20,471 nt of DNA, from the NCBI GenBank assembly GCA_045805345.1, contig JBJMLK010000261.1, positions 1 through 20,471 of the forward strand, written 5' to 3'. This stretch comes from AC-37 sp045805345 (lineage in GTDB: Bacteria; Actinomycetota; Thermoleophilia; Solirubrobacterales; Thermoleophilaceae). Positions 7,851 to 14,241 of the stretch are shown here, piece by piece (within the stretch, counting starts at the first letter, position 1; each line of letters begins with the position of its first letter). The notes below the pieces were generated by a model, which saw only the letters and a program-made list of their open reading frames with translations, did not search any database and was not told the origin of the DNA. The position numbers and the translations under genes are program-made.

Positions 7851-7901
7851 GCGGCGCGCGGCCTGCCAGGCTGTTCGCCAGTGCTCGCACCGTTCTCGTC
7901 G

Positions 7902-8675
7902 ATGCTCAGGGGTCTCGCCGCGGCGGCTCGCCAGCCGCGCGTGCTCGCCGAGACCGGCCACCGCCCGTGGCCCGTGCCCGACCGCCGCTGGCTCATGGCG
8001 CAGACCTGGGCCGACCTGCTCTTCGCGCACTGGCGCGTGGACGCCGGCGAGCTGCGCCGCGTCATACCCGCGCAGCTTCCGGTCGACACCTTCGACGGTT
8101 CCGCCTGGATCGGCGTCACGCCCTTCAGGGTGGAGGGCTTCCGCCTTCGCCACACGGCGCCGCTGCCGCTCATCCATGCCTTCCCCGAGCTGAACGTGCG
8201 CACCTACGTGAGGATCGGCGACCGCCCCGGCATCCACTTCTTCAGCCTCGACGCCGGCAGCCGTTTCGCCGTCGAGTCCGCGCGCCGGATCTACCGCGTG
8301 CCCTACTTCCACGCCCGCATGGCCATGCGCGGTCGCGGCCAGAGGATCGAGTTCGAGAGCGAGCGCACCCAGTCGGACGGGCCGCCCGCCCGGCTCGCGA
8401 TCCGCTACGAGGCCGCGGGCCCGCCGTCCGAGCCCGCGCCCGGCTCGCTCGAGCACTTCCTGACCGAGCGCTACTGCCTCTACACGCTCGACGACCGCGG
8501 GCGCGTGCTGCGCGGCGACATCCACCACCCGCCGTGGCGGATCCGGCCGGCGAGCGCGGAGCTCGAGCACAACACGATGGGGCGGCAGATCGGTCTCGAC
8601 CTCGCCGGCGATCCGCTCCTGCACCTCGCCGAGCGCCAGGACGTGGTGTTCTGGAAGCTGCACCCGGCGGGATGA
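7902..8675 (+). CDS. DUF2071 (YqjF-like) protein
   Basis: A 257-residue soluble protein matching the DUF2071/YqjF pattern. It opens with RPWPVPDRRWLMAQTWADLLFAHW (in overlapping parts), then VDTFDGSAWIGVTPFRVEGFR, a central ELNVRTYVRIGDRPGIHFFSL and a C-terminal FLTERYCLYT. These follow the order of the beta-barrel family, whose fold resembles acetoacetate decarboxylase-like proteins. No catalytic function is established for the family. The start is the ATG at 7902, 64 bases from the divergent GNAT start; the frame is open upstream but that part overlaps the GNAT coding sequence. Its stop codon overlaps the start of the following FAD oxidoreductase (ATGA), implying translational coupling and a shared role, possibly on a lipid or isoprenoid-like substrate (inference). 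Confidence 0.88.
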   Translation: MLRGLAAAARQPRVLAETGHRPWPVPDRRWLMAQTWADLLFAHWRVDAGELRRVIPAQLPVDTFDGSAWIGVTPFRVEGFRLRHTAPLPLIHAFPELNVRTYVRIGDRPGIHFFSLDAGSRFAVESARRIYRVPYFHARMAMRGRGQRIEFESERTQSDGPPARLAIRYEAAGPPSEPAPGSLEHFLTERYCLYTLDDRGRVLRGDIHHPPWRIRPASAELEHNTMGRQIGLDLAGDPLLHLAERQDVVFWKLHPAG

Positions 8676-10216
8676 CCATCCGGCGCGCGGTGGTGATCGG
8701 CGCGGGCCACAACGGCCTCGTCGCCGCCATCAGGCTGGCCGGCCACGGCATCCCCGTGACGGTGGTTGAGGCCGCGCCCGAGCCCGGCGGCGCGGTCCGC
8801 TCGCACTCGGACACGCTGCCCGGCTTCGTCCACGACACGTGCTCCGGCTTCTATCCGCTCACGGCGGCATCGCCGGCGTTCCGCGATCTGGCGCTCGAGC
8901 GTCACGGCGTGGAGTGGATCGACCCGCCCACGCCGATGGCGCATCCGTCCCCGGACGGCAGCGCCATCGCGCTTCACCGCGACCTCGACGCCACCGCGGC
9001 CAGCCTCGACGGCGCCGCGCCCGGCAGCGGCGCGGCGTGGCGGGCCGTGGTCGACCGGCTCGCGCCGCAGCGCGAGCTGCTCTTCCGCGCAGCGCTGTCG
9101 CGGTTCCCGCCGCTGCTGCCCGCCGCCGGCCTCGCGCTGCGACTGCGCCGCGACGCCGCCGAGCTGGCCCGCTACGCCGCGGGCTCGGCGGCGGCCACCG
9201 GCCTCGACATGCTGGGCGACCGCCGTGCCGCGGCGTGGTTCGCCGGCTCGGTCGCGCACTCCGACCTGTCGCCGGGCGCGGCGCTGGGCGGATCGTTCGC
9301 GCTCGGGCTCGTGCTGCTCGGGCACCTGGTCGGCTGGCCGTACCCGCGCGGCGGCGCAGGGCGCCTGACCGGCGCGCTGGTGGCCCATCTCGGCGAGCTC
9401 GGGGGCGAGATCCGCTGCGGCGTGCCGGTGACCGGGATCCAGGTGCGGGGCGCCCGCGCCGTGGGCGTGCGAGTCGGCCCCGGCGACGAGCTCGTCCCCG
9501 CCGACGCTGTGATCTCGACCGTCAGCGCCGGGGTGCTCGCGCGTCTGGTGCCCGAGGGAGCGCTGCCCGTCAGGCTCGCCCGGCGCCTGGCCCGCTGGCG
9601 CTACGGCCTCGGGACCTTCAAGCTCGACCTGGCCCTGGCCGGGCCCGTGCCGTGGACGGCCGAGGAGGCGCGGCGGGCCGCGGTCGTGCACGTGGCCGGC
9701 GAGCTCGAGTCGCTCTTTCGCTCCGCGCACGAGGCAGGCGCCGGCGAGGTGCCGCGCGAGCCGGCGCTGGTGGTCGGCCAGCACAGCCTCCACGATCCGT
9801 CACGCGCACCCGCGGGCAAGCAGACGCTCTACGTGTACGCCCACGTGCCGCACGACCCGCCGCTGCCCGACCACGCGGTGGTCGAGCGGATCGAGGAGCA
9901 GATCGAGCGCTTCGCGCCAGGCTTTCGGGACCTCGTGCTGGCGCGCGCGATCCGCTCGCCGCGGGCGCTCGAGCGCGAGAACCCGAGCCTCGTGGGCGGC
10001 GACCTCGGCGGCGGCAGCTACGAGATCGACCAGCAGCTCGTCTTCCGCCCGGCAATCGAGCTCGTGCGCGGGCGCACGCCGGTCAGGGGGCTCTACGTGG
10101 GCGGCGCCTCCGTGCATCCGGGCGGCGGCGTGCACGGAGTGTCCGGCGACGCCGCGGCGCGCGCCGTCATCGCGGACGCGTCGCCGCTGCGCGTCTGGCG
10201 GCGCTGGACGATCTAG
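8672..10216 (+). CDS. phytoene-desaturase-like NAD(P)/FAD-dependent oxidoreductase
   Basis: A 514-residue flavoprotein. The N-terminal Rossmann motif VVIGAGHNGLVAA (about 7-19) is followed by TVVEAAPEPGGAVRS, the nucleotide-binding and second dinucleotide motif of carotenoid-desaturase-type enzymes. The C-terminal FAD signature GLYVGGASVHPGGGVHGVSG lies about 35 residues from the end. The middle (SLVGGDLGGGSYEIDQQLVFRP, in parts) matches the CrtI/PYROXD2-like branch rather than true amine oxidases. Family members desaturate or isomerise carotenoids or act on undefined substrates. No other carotenoid gene is present, so I do not call it crtI. Translation starts at an ATG sharing 4 bases with the DUF2071 stop. 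Its TAG stop overlaps, in a CTAG, the stop of the convergent DUF7218-like gene. Confidence 0.88.
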   Translation: MTIRRAVVIGAGHNGLVAAIRLAGHGIPVTVVEAAPEPGGAVRSHSDTLPGFVHDTCSGFYPLTAASPAFRDLALERHGVEWIDPPTPMAHPSPDGSAIALHRDLDATAASLDGAAPGSGAAWRAVVDRLAPQRELLFRAALSRFPPLLPAAGLALRLRRDAAELARYAAGSAAATGLDMLGDRRAAAWFAGSVAHSDLSPGAALGGSFALGLVLLGHLVGWPYPRGGAGRLTGALVAHLGELGGEIRCGVPVTGIQVRGARAVGVRVGPGDELVPADAVISTVSAGVLARLVPEGALPVRLARRLARWRYGLGTFKLDLALAGPVPWTAEEARRAAVVHVAGELESLFRSAHEAGAGEVPREPALVVGQHSLHDPSRAPAGKQTLYVYAHVPHDPPLPDHAVVERIEEQIERFAPGFRDLVLARAIRSPRALERENPSLVGGDLGGGSYEIDQQLVFRPAIELVRGRTPVRGLYVGGASVHPGGGVHGVSGDAAARAVIADASPLRVWRRWTI

Positions 10217-10455
10217 CTCTTGCCGGCGGCCGCCTTGCCGCCCTTACGTCCCGCGGCCTTCTTCTGCGCGGTGTTGCCGCCGCTGCCGCTACCGCTGCTC
10301 TTCTTGCTGCGGCTCGAGCCGGAGCTCTTGCCGCCGCGGCTCGACGAGCCCTCGGAGTTAGCGATGGCGGCCGCGCGCGACTTGCTCATGCCCTTCTTGC
10401 GCAGACCCTCGTACTGCTTGTCGTTCTTGACGCTCGGTCCGTGGTCCTTGGCCAT
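10213..10455 (-). CDS. small basic DUF7218-like protein, probable stress gene
   Basis: An 80-residue, strongly basic, hydrophilic protein. The N-terminal half (KDHGPSVKNDKQYEGLRKKG, then MSKSRAAAIANS) is the pattern I associate with the actinobacterial DUF7218 family, sometimes loosely annotated as Rho-N-like or plasmid-stabilisation proteins. The second half is a Ser/Gly/Lys run ending in AAGRKGGKAAAGKS, probably disordered and able to bind nucleic acid (inference). No function is established. The ATG at 10455 has a clear ribosome binding site (AAGGGAG, 5 bases away). Upstream lies GTTT-N15-GGGTAA, resembling sigma-B/SigF-type promoters, which would make it a general-stress gene. It follows the CRP-like gene on the same strand but is separated from it by a hairpin that looks like a terminator. 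Confidence 0.82.
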   Translation of the reverse strand: MAKDHGPSVKNDKQYEGLRKKGMSKSRAAAIANSEGSSSRGGKSSGSSRSKKSSGSGSGGNTAQKKAAGRKGGKAAAGKS

Positions 10456-10484
10456 GGTCGCTCCCTTGTCCGCTCAGCAGGCGA

Positions 10485-10509
10485 TTACCCGGGAGAAAGC
10501 GCTGGAAAC
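10485..10509 (-). promoter_or_regulatory. sigma-B/SigF-like promoter of the DUF7218-like gene
   Basis: On the minus strand, GTTT (10509-10506) and GGGTAA (10490-10485) are separated by exactly 15 bases. The actinobacterial SigF/sigma-B consensus is GTTT-N15-17-GGGTAT. The expected start point near 10478 would leave a leader of about 23 bases containing the GGGAG ribosome binding site at 10461-10465. The -35 part lies inside the terminator hairpin of the upstream gene. Confidence 0.5.
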
Positions 10510-10530
10510 ACGCCTAGTTGTTCCCGCGCT
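10498..10530 (-). terminator. probable intrinsic terminator of the CRP-like gene
   Basis: On the minus strand AGCGCGGGAACA, an 8-base loop, then TGTTTCCAGCGCT form a hairpin with one mismatch and one bulge, followed by TTCTCC, a short T-rich stretch. It overlaps the TAG stop at 10529-10531. The T tract is weak, so termination may be partial. Confidence 0.5.
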
Positions 10531-11245
10531 AACGCATGCGTTCGAGGTCCTCGGGCGGCTCGCCGTGGAGCAGCCAGCCGCCGCCCTCGCGCCGGCTCAC
10601 CCGGCCCGCGGCCTCGAGCTGGTTGAGCGCGGTGGTGACCGACGGCCGCTGCGCGCCCACCACCCGGCCGAGCGTCTCGTGCGTGAGCCGCAGGGGCACG
10701 CTCACGCCGTCGGCCTGCACGCGCCCGAAGCGGTAGGCGAGCTGCCAGAACAGGACGATCAGGCGCGCGTCGACGCGCCGCAGGTGGGACAGCGCGAGCA
10801 GCTCGGCGAGTCCGAACGAGCGGCGCGTCGCGGCCGTCACGATCGACGTGACCACCGGCTGCCAGCGGCACACCGCCGCGGTCACCTCGCGGTCGAGCAG
10901 CGCCAGCCGCGCGTCCTCGAGCACGGTGAACTCGATACCGCTCGGGAACCGGGGCTCGCCGCCCTCCAGGTCCGGCGGGCGCAGGATGTCGCCCGGACCG
11001 ACCAGCTCGGTGGTGGTCGTCTCGCCGAGCCGGACGTGGCGCGCGAGCAGGCCCTCGATCACCAGGAGACCCATCGCCAGCGGGTCGAAGACCTCCTGCA
11101 CCGGCGTCGGCCACGCGCCCTCGGCCTGGTGGATGACGGGCGCGACCAGCTCGCCGCGAGCCCGCTTCACGTCGTCCTCGCCCATCACGCGCACCGCGTC
11201 GGGCAGCGCGTCGAGCAGGCAGACCTTCTCGTCAGGCTCCGACAC
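10529..11245 (-). CDS. Crp/Fnr-like transcriptional regulator with atypical effector domain
   Basis: A 238-residue regulator. The N-terminal part (about 34-125) has the beta-roll layout of cNMP-binding proteins: GLLVIEGLLARHVRLGE, then ELVGPGDILRP and FTVLEDARLALLD. The phosphate-binding cassette of true cAMP receptors (GELxxxxxxxRxA) is not there; it is replaced by PPDLEGGEPRFPSG. Cyclic AMP is therefore unlikely to be the ligand. The C-terminal winged helix (about 187-227) is clear: RLTHETLGRVVGAQRPSVTT, then ALNQLEAAGRVSRREGGGWL. The pattern matches CRP-like regulators I recall from Thermoleophilia. The GTG start at 11245 is 8 bases after the stop of the F420-type PPOX gene, so the two form an operon. 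The regulator may control that operon and the divergent LLM gene (inference from layout). Confidence 0.86.
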   Translation of the reverse strand: MSEPDEKVCLLDALPDAVRVMGEDDVKRARGELVAPVIHQAEGAWPTPVQEVFDPLAMGLLVIEGLLARHVRLGETTTTELVGPGDILRPPDLEGGEPRFPSGIEFTVLEDARLALLDREVTAAVCRWQPVVTSIVTAATRRSFGLAELLALSHLRRVDARLIVLFWQLAYRFGRVQADGVSVPLRLTHETLGRVVGAQRPSVTTALNQLEAAGRVSRREGGGWLLHGEPPEDLERMR

Positions 11246-11253
11246 AGCGCCAA

Positions 11254-11697
11254 CTAAAGCGCATCGGCCGCCCAGGTCAGCAGGCGCCGAGGCGCCAATC
11301 GCAGGTACGGCCCGCCCGGCGGACGCGCGCGGTACGGCTCGTACTTCGCCTGCAGCGCGGCCAGCGCCTCCGCCGCCGGCTCGTCGAGGACGTCGACGGT
11401 GCCGAGCGCCTGCACCCAAGCCAGCCGGTCCCAGTGGTCCGAGTAGCGGTCGACGGTCAGCGCCGCGGCCGGGTTGCGGCGCAGCCAGCGCACGCGGGCC
11501 AGCTCGGCACCCTCCGTACGCTTGGGCTTGTGGTCGACGGCGGTCCACAGCTCGCCGCCCGCGACCGCGAACGTGACCGGCAGGACTCGCGGCCGGTCGT
11601 CGGCGTCGAGCAGCCCGAGACGGGCCACCGGCGCCGTGGCGAGCAGCTCGCGGGCCCAATCGGGTAGCCGGTCGATGGAAGCGGACTGAGGAGGCAT
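11254..11697 (-). CDS. PPOX-class F420-dependent enzyme, TIGR03668-like
   Basis: A 147-residue split-barrel flavin/deazaflavin-binding protein. Diagnostic pieces in order are VARLGLLDADDRPRVLPVTF (24-43), LWTAVDHKPKR (50-60) and NPAAALTVDRYSDHWDRLAWV (in parts, 75-95), then KYEPYRARPPGGP near 115-130. These follow the Rv0121-type F420-binding group (TIGR03668) of the pyridoxamine oxidase fold. Members bind coenzyme F420 and are thought to reduce small organic substrates; the physiological substrate is unknown. The ATG at 11697 is chosen because upstream sequence is antisense to the LLM gene. Only 3 bases separate it from the divergent LLM start, so its promoter must lie inside the LLM coding region. 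It is the first gene of an operon with the CRP-like regulator. Confidence 0.86.
   Translation of the reverse strand: MPPQSASIDRLPDWARELLATAPVARLGLLDADDRPRVLPVTFAVAGGELWTAVDHKPKRTEGAELARVRWLRRNPAAALTVDRYSDHWDRLAWVQALGTVDVLDEPAAEALAALQAKYEPYRARPPGGPYLRLAPRRLLTWAADAL
11688..11694 (+). promoter_or_regulatory. strong ribosome binding site of the LLM gene
   Basis: GAGGAGG lies 6 bases before the ATG at 11701 and fixes that start. It is embedded in the first codons of the divergent PPOX gene, so one stretch serves as coding sequence on one strand and leader on the other. Confidence 0.75.
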
Positions 11698-11700
11698 GTA

Positions 11701-12543
11701 ATGGAAGTAGGGATCGGACTGCCGAACGCCACGCGCGGCGTGCGCGGCTCGGACATCGTCACATGGGCGCGCGAGGCCGAGCAAGCCGGCTTCTCGTGCC
11801 TCGGCACCATCGACCGGATCGCGTACGACAACTATGAGCCGCTGATCGCGCTCGCTGCCGCCGCCGCGGTCACCGAGCGGATCAAGCTGACCACCTCGGT
11901 GCTGCTCGCGCCGCTGCGCGCCAACACCGCGTTGCTGGCCAAGCAGGCGGCCAGCGTCGACGGCCTGTCGGACGGCCGCCTCGTGCTGGGCCTGGCGGTC
12001 GGTGGCCGGGAGGACGACTACGAGCTGAGCGGGCTCGACTTCTCCTCGCGCGGCAAGCGCTTCGACCGCCAGCTCGAGGACCTGCGCGGCTTCTGGGACG
12101 ACGACGACGTCGGCCCCGAGGCGCCCGGCGGCCCGACGGTCGTGCTCGGCGGGTCGGTCGACGCGTCGTTTCGCCGTGCCGCGCGATACGGCTCCGGCTG
12201 GATCATGGGCGGCGGCACGCCGGACGCGTTCAAGGAGGCGCTGCCGAAGCTCGAGTCAGCCTGGCGCGAGGCGGGCCGCGACGGCGAGCCGCGCAAGATG
12301 GCTCTCGGCTACTACTCGCTCGGCCCGCGCGCGCAGGAGAACGCGAACGAGAAGCTCGCGCACTACTACGCCTGGCTCGGCGAGTACGCGCAGAGCATCG
12401 CCGACAGCGCCGCGAAGGACGCCGACACGGTGAAGGGCTACCTGGCGGCGTTCGAGGAGGCGGGCTGCGACGAGTTCATCCTCTTCCCGTCGGACTCGAA
12501 TCCAGAGCAGGTCGGGTTCCTGAGGGAGGCGATCGACGGGTAG
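11701..12543 (+). CDS. LLM-class (luciferase-like) flavin/F420-dependent oxidoreductase
   Basis: A 280-residue TIM-barrel protein of the bacterial luciferase family. Landmarks are EVGIGLPN at the N-terminus, AREAEQAGFSCLGTIDRI (24-41), the strand KLTTSVLLAPLR with NTALLAKQAASVDGLSDGRLVLGLAVGGREDDY (in parts, 65-107), and VVLGGSVDASFRRAARYGSGWI in the second half. The SDGRLxLGxAxGxREDDY block is typical of F420- or FMN-dependent members acting on small organic compounds. Which cofactor is used cannot be settled from sequence, but the head-to-head F420-type PPOX gene favours F420. It is somewhat shorter than many members (300-350 residues). The ATG at 11701 has a strong ribosome binding site. 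The downstream membrane-protein gene starts 14 bases after the stop. Confidence 0.9.
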   Translation: MEVGIGLPNATRGVRGSDIVTWAREAEQAGFSCLGTIDRIAYDNYEPLIALAAAAAVTERIKLTTSVLLAPLRANTALLAKQAASVDGLSDGRLVLGLAVGGREDDYELSGLDFSSRGKRFDRQLEDLRGFWDDDDVGPEAPGGPTVVLGGSVDASFRRAARYGSGWIMGGGTPDAFKEALPKLESAWREAGRDGEPRKMALGYYSLGPRAQENANEKLAHYYAWLGEYAQSIADSAAKDADTVKGYLAAFEEAGCDEFILFPSDSNPEQVGFLREAIDG

Positions 12544-12557
12544 TCTGCGGCAGCCGG

Positions 12558-12956
12558 ATGGACGCCGACGAAGCAACCAAGCTCTGGAACCGGGGCATGA
12601 TCGCGTTCGACGCCGCGCTCGGCGCCGGAGCGCTGCTCGCGCCGCGCCAGACGCTGTGGGTGCTCGGCCACGAGCGGCCGTCGGGTGACGCCGAGGCCCT
12701 GTTCCGGCGCTCGGGCCCGGTCTGGCTGACGTTCGCGGTTGCGCACGCCGTGGCCGACCGTCGCGGCCGGCGGCGCGACTGGTGGGCGCTCGCGTGGCTG
12801 CGCGGCACCGAGATCGCCACCGATGCGGTGTGGGCCGCCACCTCGCCGGCGTTCACCCGGCCCGGGGCGCGGGTGGCGATGGTGATGGCCGGCGTGGGCA
12901 ACACCGCGATGGCCGCGGCCTTCGGACGGCTGGCGGAGAAGCGGCGCGCGAAGTAG
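12558..12956 (+). CDS. small hypothetical membrane protein
   Basis: A 132-residue protein of unknown family with about three to four hydrophobic segments: around 14-28 (GMIAFDAALGAGALL), 53-66 (VWLTFAVAHAVAD), 75-95 and 105-125 (VAMVMAGVGNTAMAAAFG). Between the first two lies LGHERPSGDAEALFRRSGPVW. This conserved-looking string reminds me of small actinobacterial integral membrane proteins, but I cannot name the family with confidence. No catalytic motif is visible. The ATG at 12558 lacks a clear ribosome binding site. It is 14 bases after the LLM stop, so it is likely read from the same transcript. A TAGTCT hexamer overlaps that stop codon, 11 bases before the ATG, and might also start a very short-leader message. 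A GC-rich hairpin follows the gene. Confidence 0.72.
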   Translation: MDADEATKLWNRGMIAFDAALGAGALLAPRQTLWVLGHERPSGDAEALFRRSGPVWLTFAVAHAVADRRGRRRDWWALAWLRGTEIATDAVWAATSPAFTRPGARVAMVMAGVGNTAMAAAFGRLAEKRRAK

Positions 12957-12965
12957 GGCCGCGGG

Positions 12966-12990
12966 TCCGCCCGGGAGCGCTCCGGGCGGA
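12966..12990. terminator. probable bidirectional terminator hairpin between convergent genes
   Basis: TCCGCCCGG and CCGGGCGGA form a perfect 9-base stem around a 7-base loop (GAGCGCT). It lies midway between the stops of the membrane-protein gene (12956) and the convergent EEP gene (13008). There is no T tract on either side, so it is a hairpin-only candidate. Confidence 0.5.
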
Positions 12991-13007
12991 GCGCCCCCGC
13001 CCCGGTT

Positions 13008-14096
13008 TCAGGGCTTGTACTGCACCAGCTCGCCCTGCCCGCGGTGGTCGGAGTACTGGATCGGTCCCGTGCTCCCCGCGTCCGCGTACGCGTCCGACCA
13101 CCACACGGTCTTCGGGTTGAAGGTCGCGGCCGCCTTCGTGAACACGAAGTCGATCCGGCGCTTGGTGTTGGTGTTGTCGCTCGGGATGAACGTCCCGTTG
13201 GCGGGATGCAGGCACGCCCACGAGCCGGAGCAGCCGTCGTAGATCCCGTCCCGCCAGCCGAGGTTCGAGCCCCCGCAGGTCCCGACGAGCGCGTTCACGC
13301 CCTTGTACCAGCACTCCCAGCCCTGGAACGTGTCCTCGGTGGCTCCGGTGGCCGTCCCATCGCGGTGGTTCCAGTCGCCGGCCATGACCTGCATCTTCAC
13401 CGCCGAGTTGTTCACCGCCGAGTTCACGATCTGCGAGTTCTCCCAGACGCAGTCGTGCACACCCGACGCGTCCGTGTAGCTGGTCGTGGGGAGGTGGGCC
13501 GACTCGATGGCGGAGTACTCCGCCGTGTTCCTCTTGTCCTGGAACAGCACCACGAGTGCGTACCAGTCCTTTTGCGGGCAGGAGCCCACGGTCTCACCCG
13601 GCTGCTGATTGGTCGGCGTGACCACCGAATCCAGGCGCACGTTCTGGTTGACCGCCAGGGGCGTGAGGCGATCGGCCCTGTAGACGATCGCCGCGCCGCC
13701 GGTCTGCTGCGTCTGGTAGCAGAGGTACCCGTGGCCGGTCGCGGTCTGGACCCTGGACGCGAAGTCGCTGCACGGTGCGGTGTGCACGCTCGTCGTGTTG
13801 GTCCCGCTCTCCTGCAGCGTGATCACGTCGGGGAGGTACGCCACGCGCGTCGGCTTGGTGATGAACGAGATGAACTCGCGGTAGTCGGTGCGCGGGGGAG
13901 GGGCGTTGTTGGGCGCGGGGCCCACACCGGCGTCCATCCCGTGCGTGTTGAGGTTCCAGACCTGCAGCTGATTCGAGGGCGCATCGATCTGCGCGGCCCC
14001 GGCGGCTGATGCGCCGCCGGCCACAACCAGCAGCGCCGCCGAAAGCGACAGGACGAAGTGCCGTGCGCGCGGGCGCGCTCGCCGGATGGTGGTCAT
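13008..14096 (-). CDS. secreted endonuclease/exonuclease/phosphatase (EEP) family protein
   Basis: A 362-residue protein with a Sec signal peptide (basic start, hydrophobic core 14-29, cleavage near AGAA about residue 35). The EEP metal-hydrolase set is complete: VWNLNTHG (N48/N50), ITLQES (E96), ESAHLPT (H201), MAGDWNHRD (D241, N243), RRIDFVF (D316) and YSDHRGQ (D350, H351). This predicts a Mg-dependent phosphodiesterase acting on nucleic acid or another phosphodiester outside the cell; the substrate is open. The mature part has eight cysteines (109, 126, 173, 216, 262, 274, 289, 295), enough for four disulfides. Its Asn/Thr-rich composition and GC are unlike its neighbours (one 60-base line is 58% GC against 80% in the FAD oxidoreductase), hinting at transfer. 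A GGGGAG ribosome binding site lies 7 bases before the ATG. Confidence 0.9.
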   Translation of the reverse strand: MTTIRRARPRARHFVLSLSAALLVVAGGASAAGAAQIDAPSNQLQVWNLNTHGMDAGVGPAPNNAPPPRTDYREFISFITKPTRVAYLPDVITLQESGTNTTSVHTAPCSDFASRVQTATGHGYLCYQTQQTGGAAIVYRADRLTPLAVNQNVRLDSVVTPTNQQPGETVGSCPQKDWYALVVLFQDKRNTAEYSAIESAHLPTTSYTDASGVHDCVWENSQIVNSAVNNSAVKMQVMAGDWNHRDGTATGATEDTFQGWECWYKGVNALVGTCGGSNLGWRDGIYDGCSGSWACLHPANGTFIPSDNTNTKRRIDFVFTKAAATFNPKTVWWSDAYADAGSTGPIQYSDHRGQGELVQYKP

Positions 14097-14149
14097 CTCT
14101 CTACTCCCCTCGGCGGGGCCAGCCGCCGTCGGTGCCTTCGATCAAGTGC

Positions 14150-14179
14150 AACCTAACGCTCAAGGATGTTCGAAGTCAA
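14150..14179 (-). promoter_or_regulatory. probable promoter of the EEP gene
   Basis: On the minus strand TTGACT (14179-14174) and TAGGTT (14155-14150) are spaced by 18 bases, close to a housekeeping promoter. The predicted start near 14143 gives a leader of about 47 bases ending in the GGGGAG site. Three TCAAG repeats (14142, 14160, 14176 on the plus strand) surround it. Confidence 0.5.
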
Positions 14180-14227
14180 GGTCTCGCGCGACTGCTGGCA
14201 CGTTCGACCCCGCCGGCGGGCTTCGGG

Positions 14228-14233
14228 CATCCT
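14228..14233 (+). promoter_or_regulatory. weak candidate -10 for a leaderless PHP gene transcript
   Basis: CATCCT lies 8 bases before the ATG at 14242, where no Shine-Dalgarno is seen. TTCGAC (14204-14209) with an 18-base spacer could be a -35. Both elements are off-consensus, so this is tentative. The 145-base gap (14097-14241) otherwise holds the EEP promoter. Confidence 0.25.
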
Positions 14234-14241
14234 TTGCGGCC

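Noticed and set aside
7115..10216. A 1033-codon reading that would fuse the end of rarD, the GNAT antisense, the DUF2071 region and the FAD oxidoreductase
   Set aside because: Only the part from 8672 has family features and a supported start; the rest is out-of-frame or antisense sequence.
8672..10216. Naming the FAD oxidoreductase crtI (carotenoid biosynthesis)
   Set aside because: No phytoene synthase or other carotenoid gene is nearby, and the PYROXD2-like branch has other or unknown substrates.
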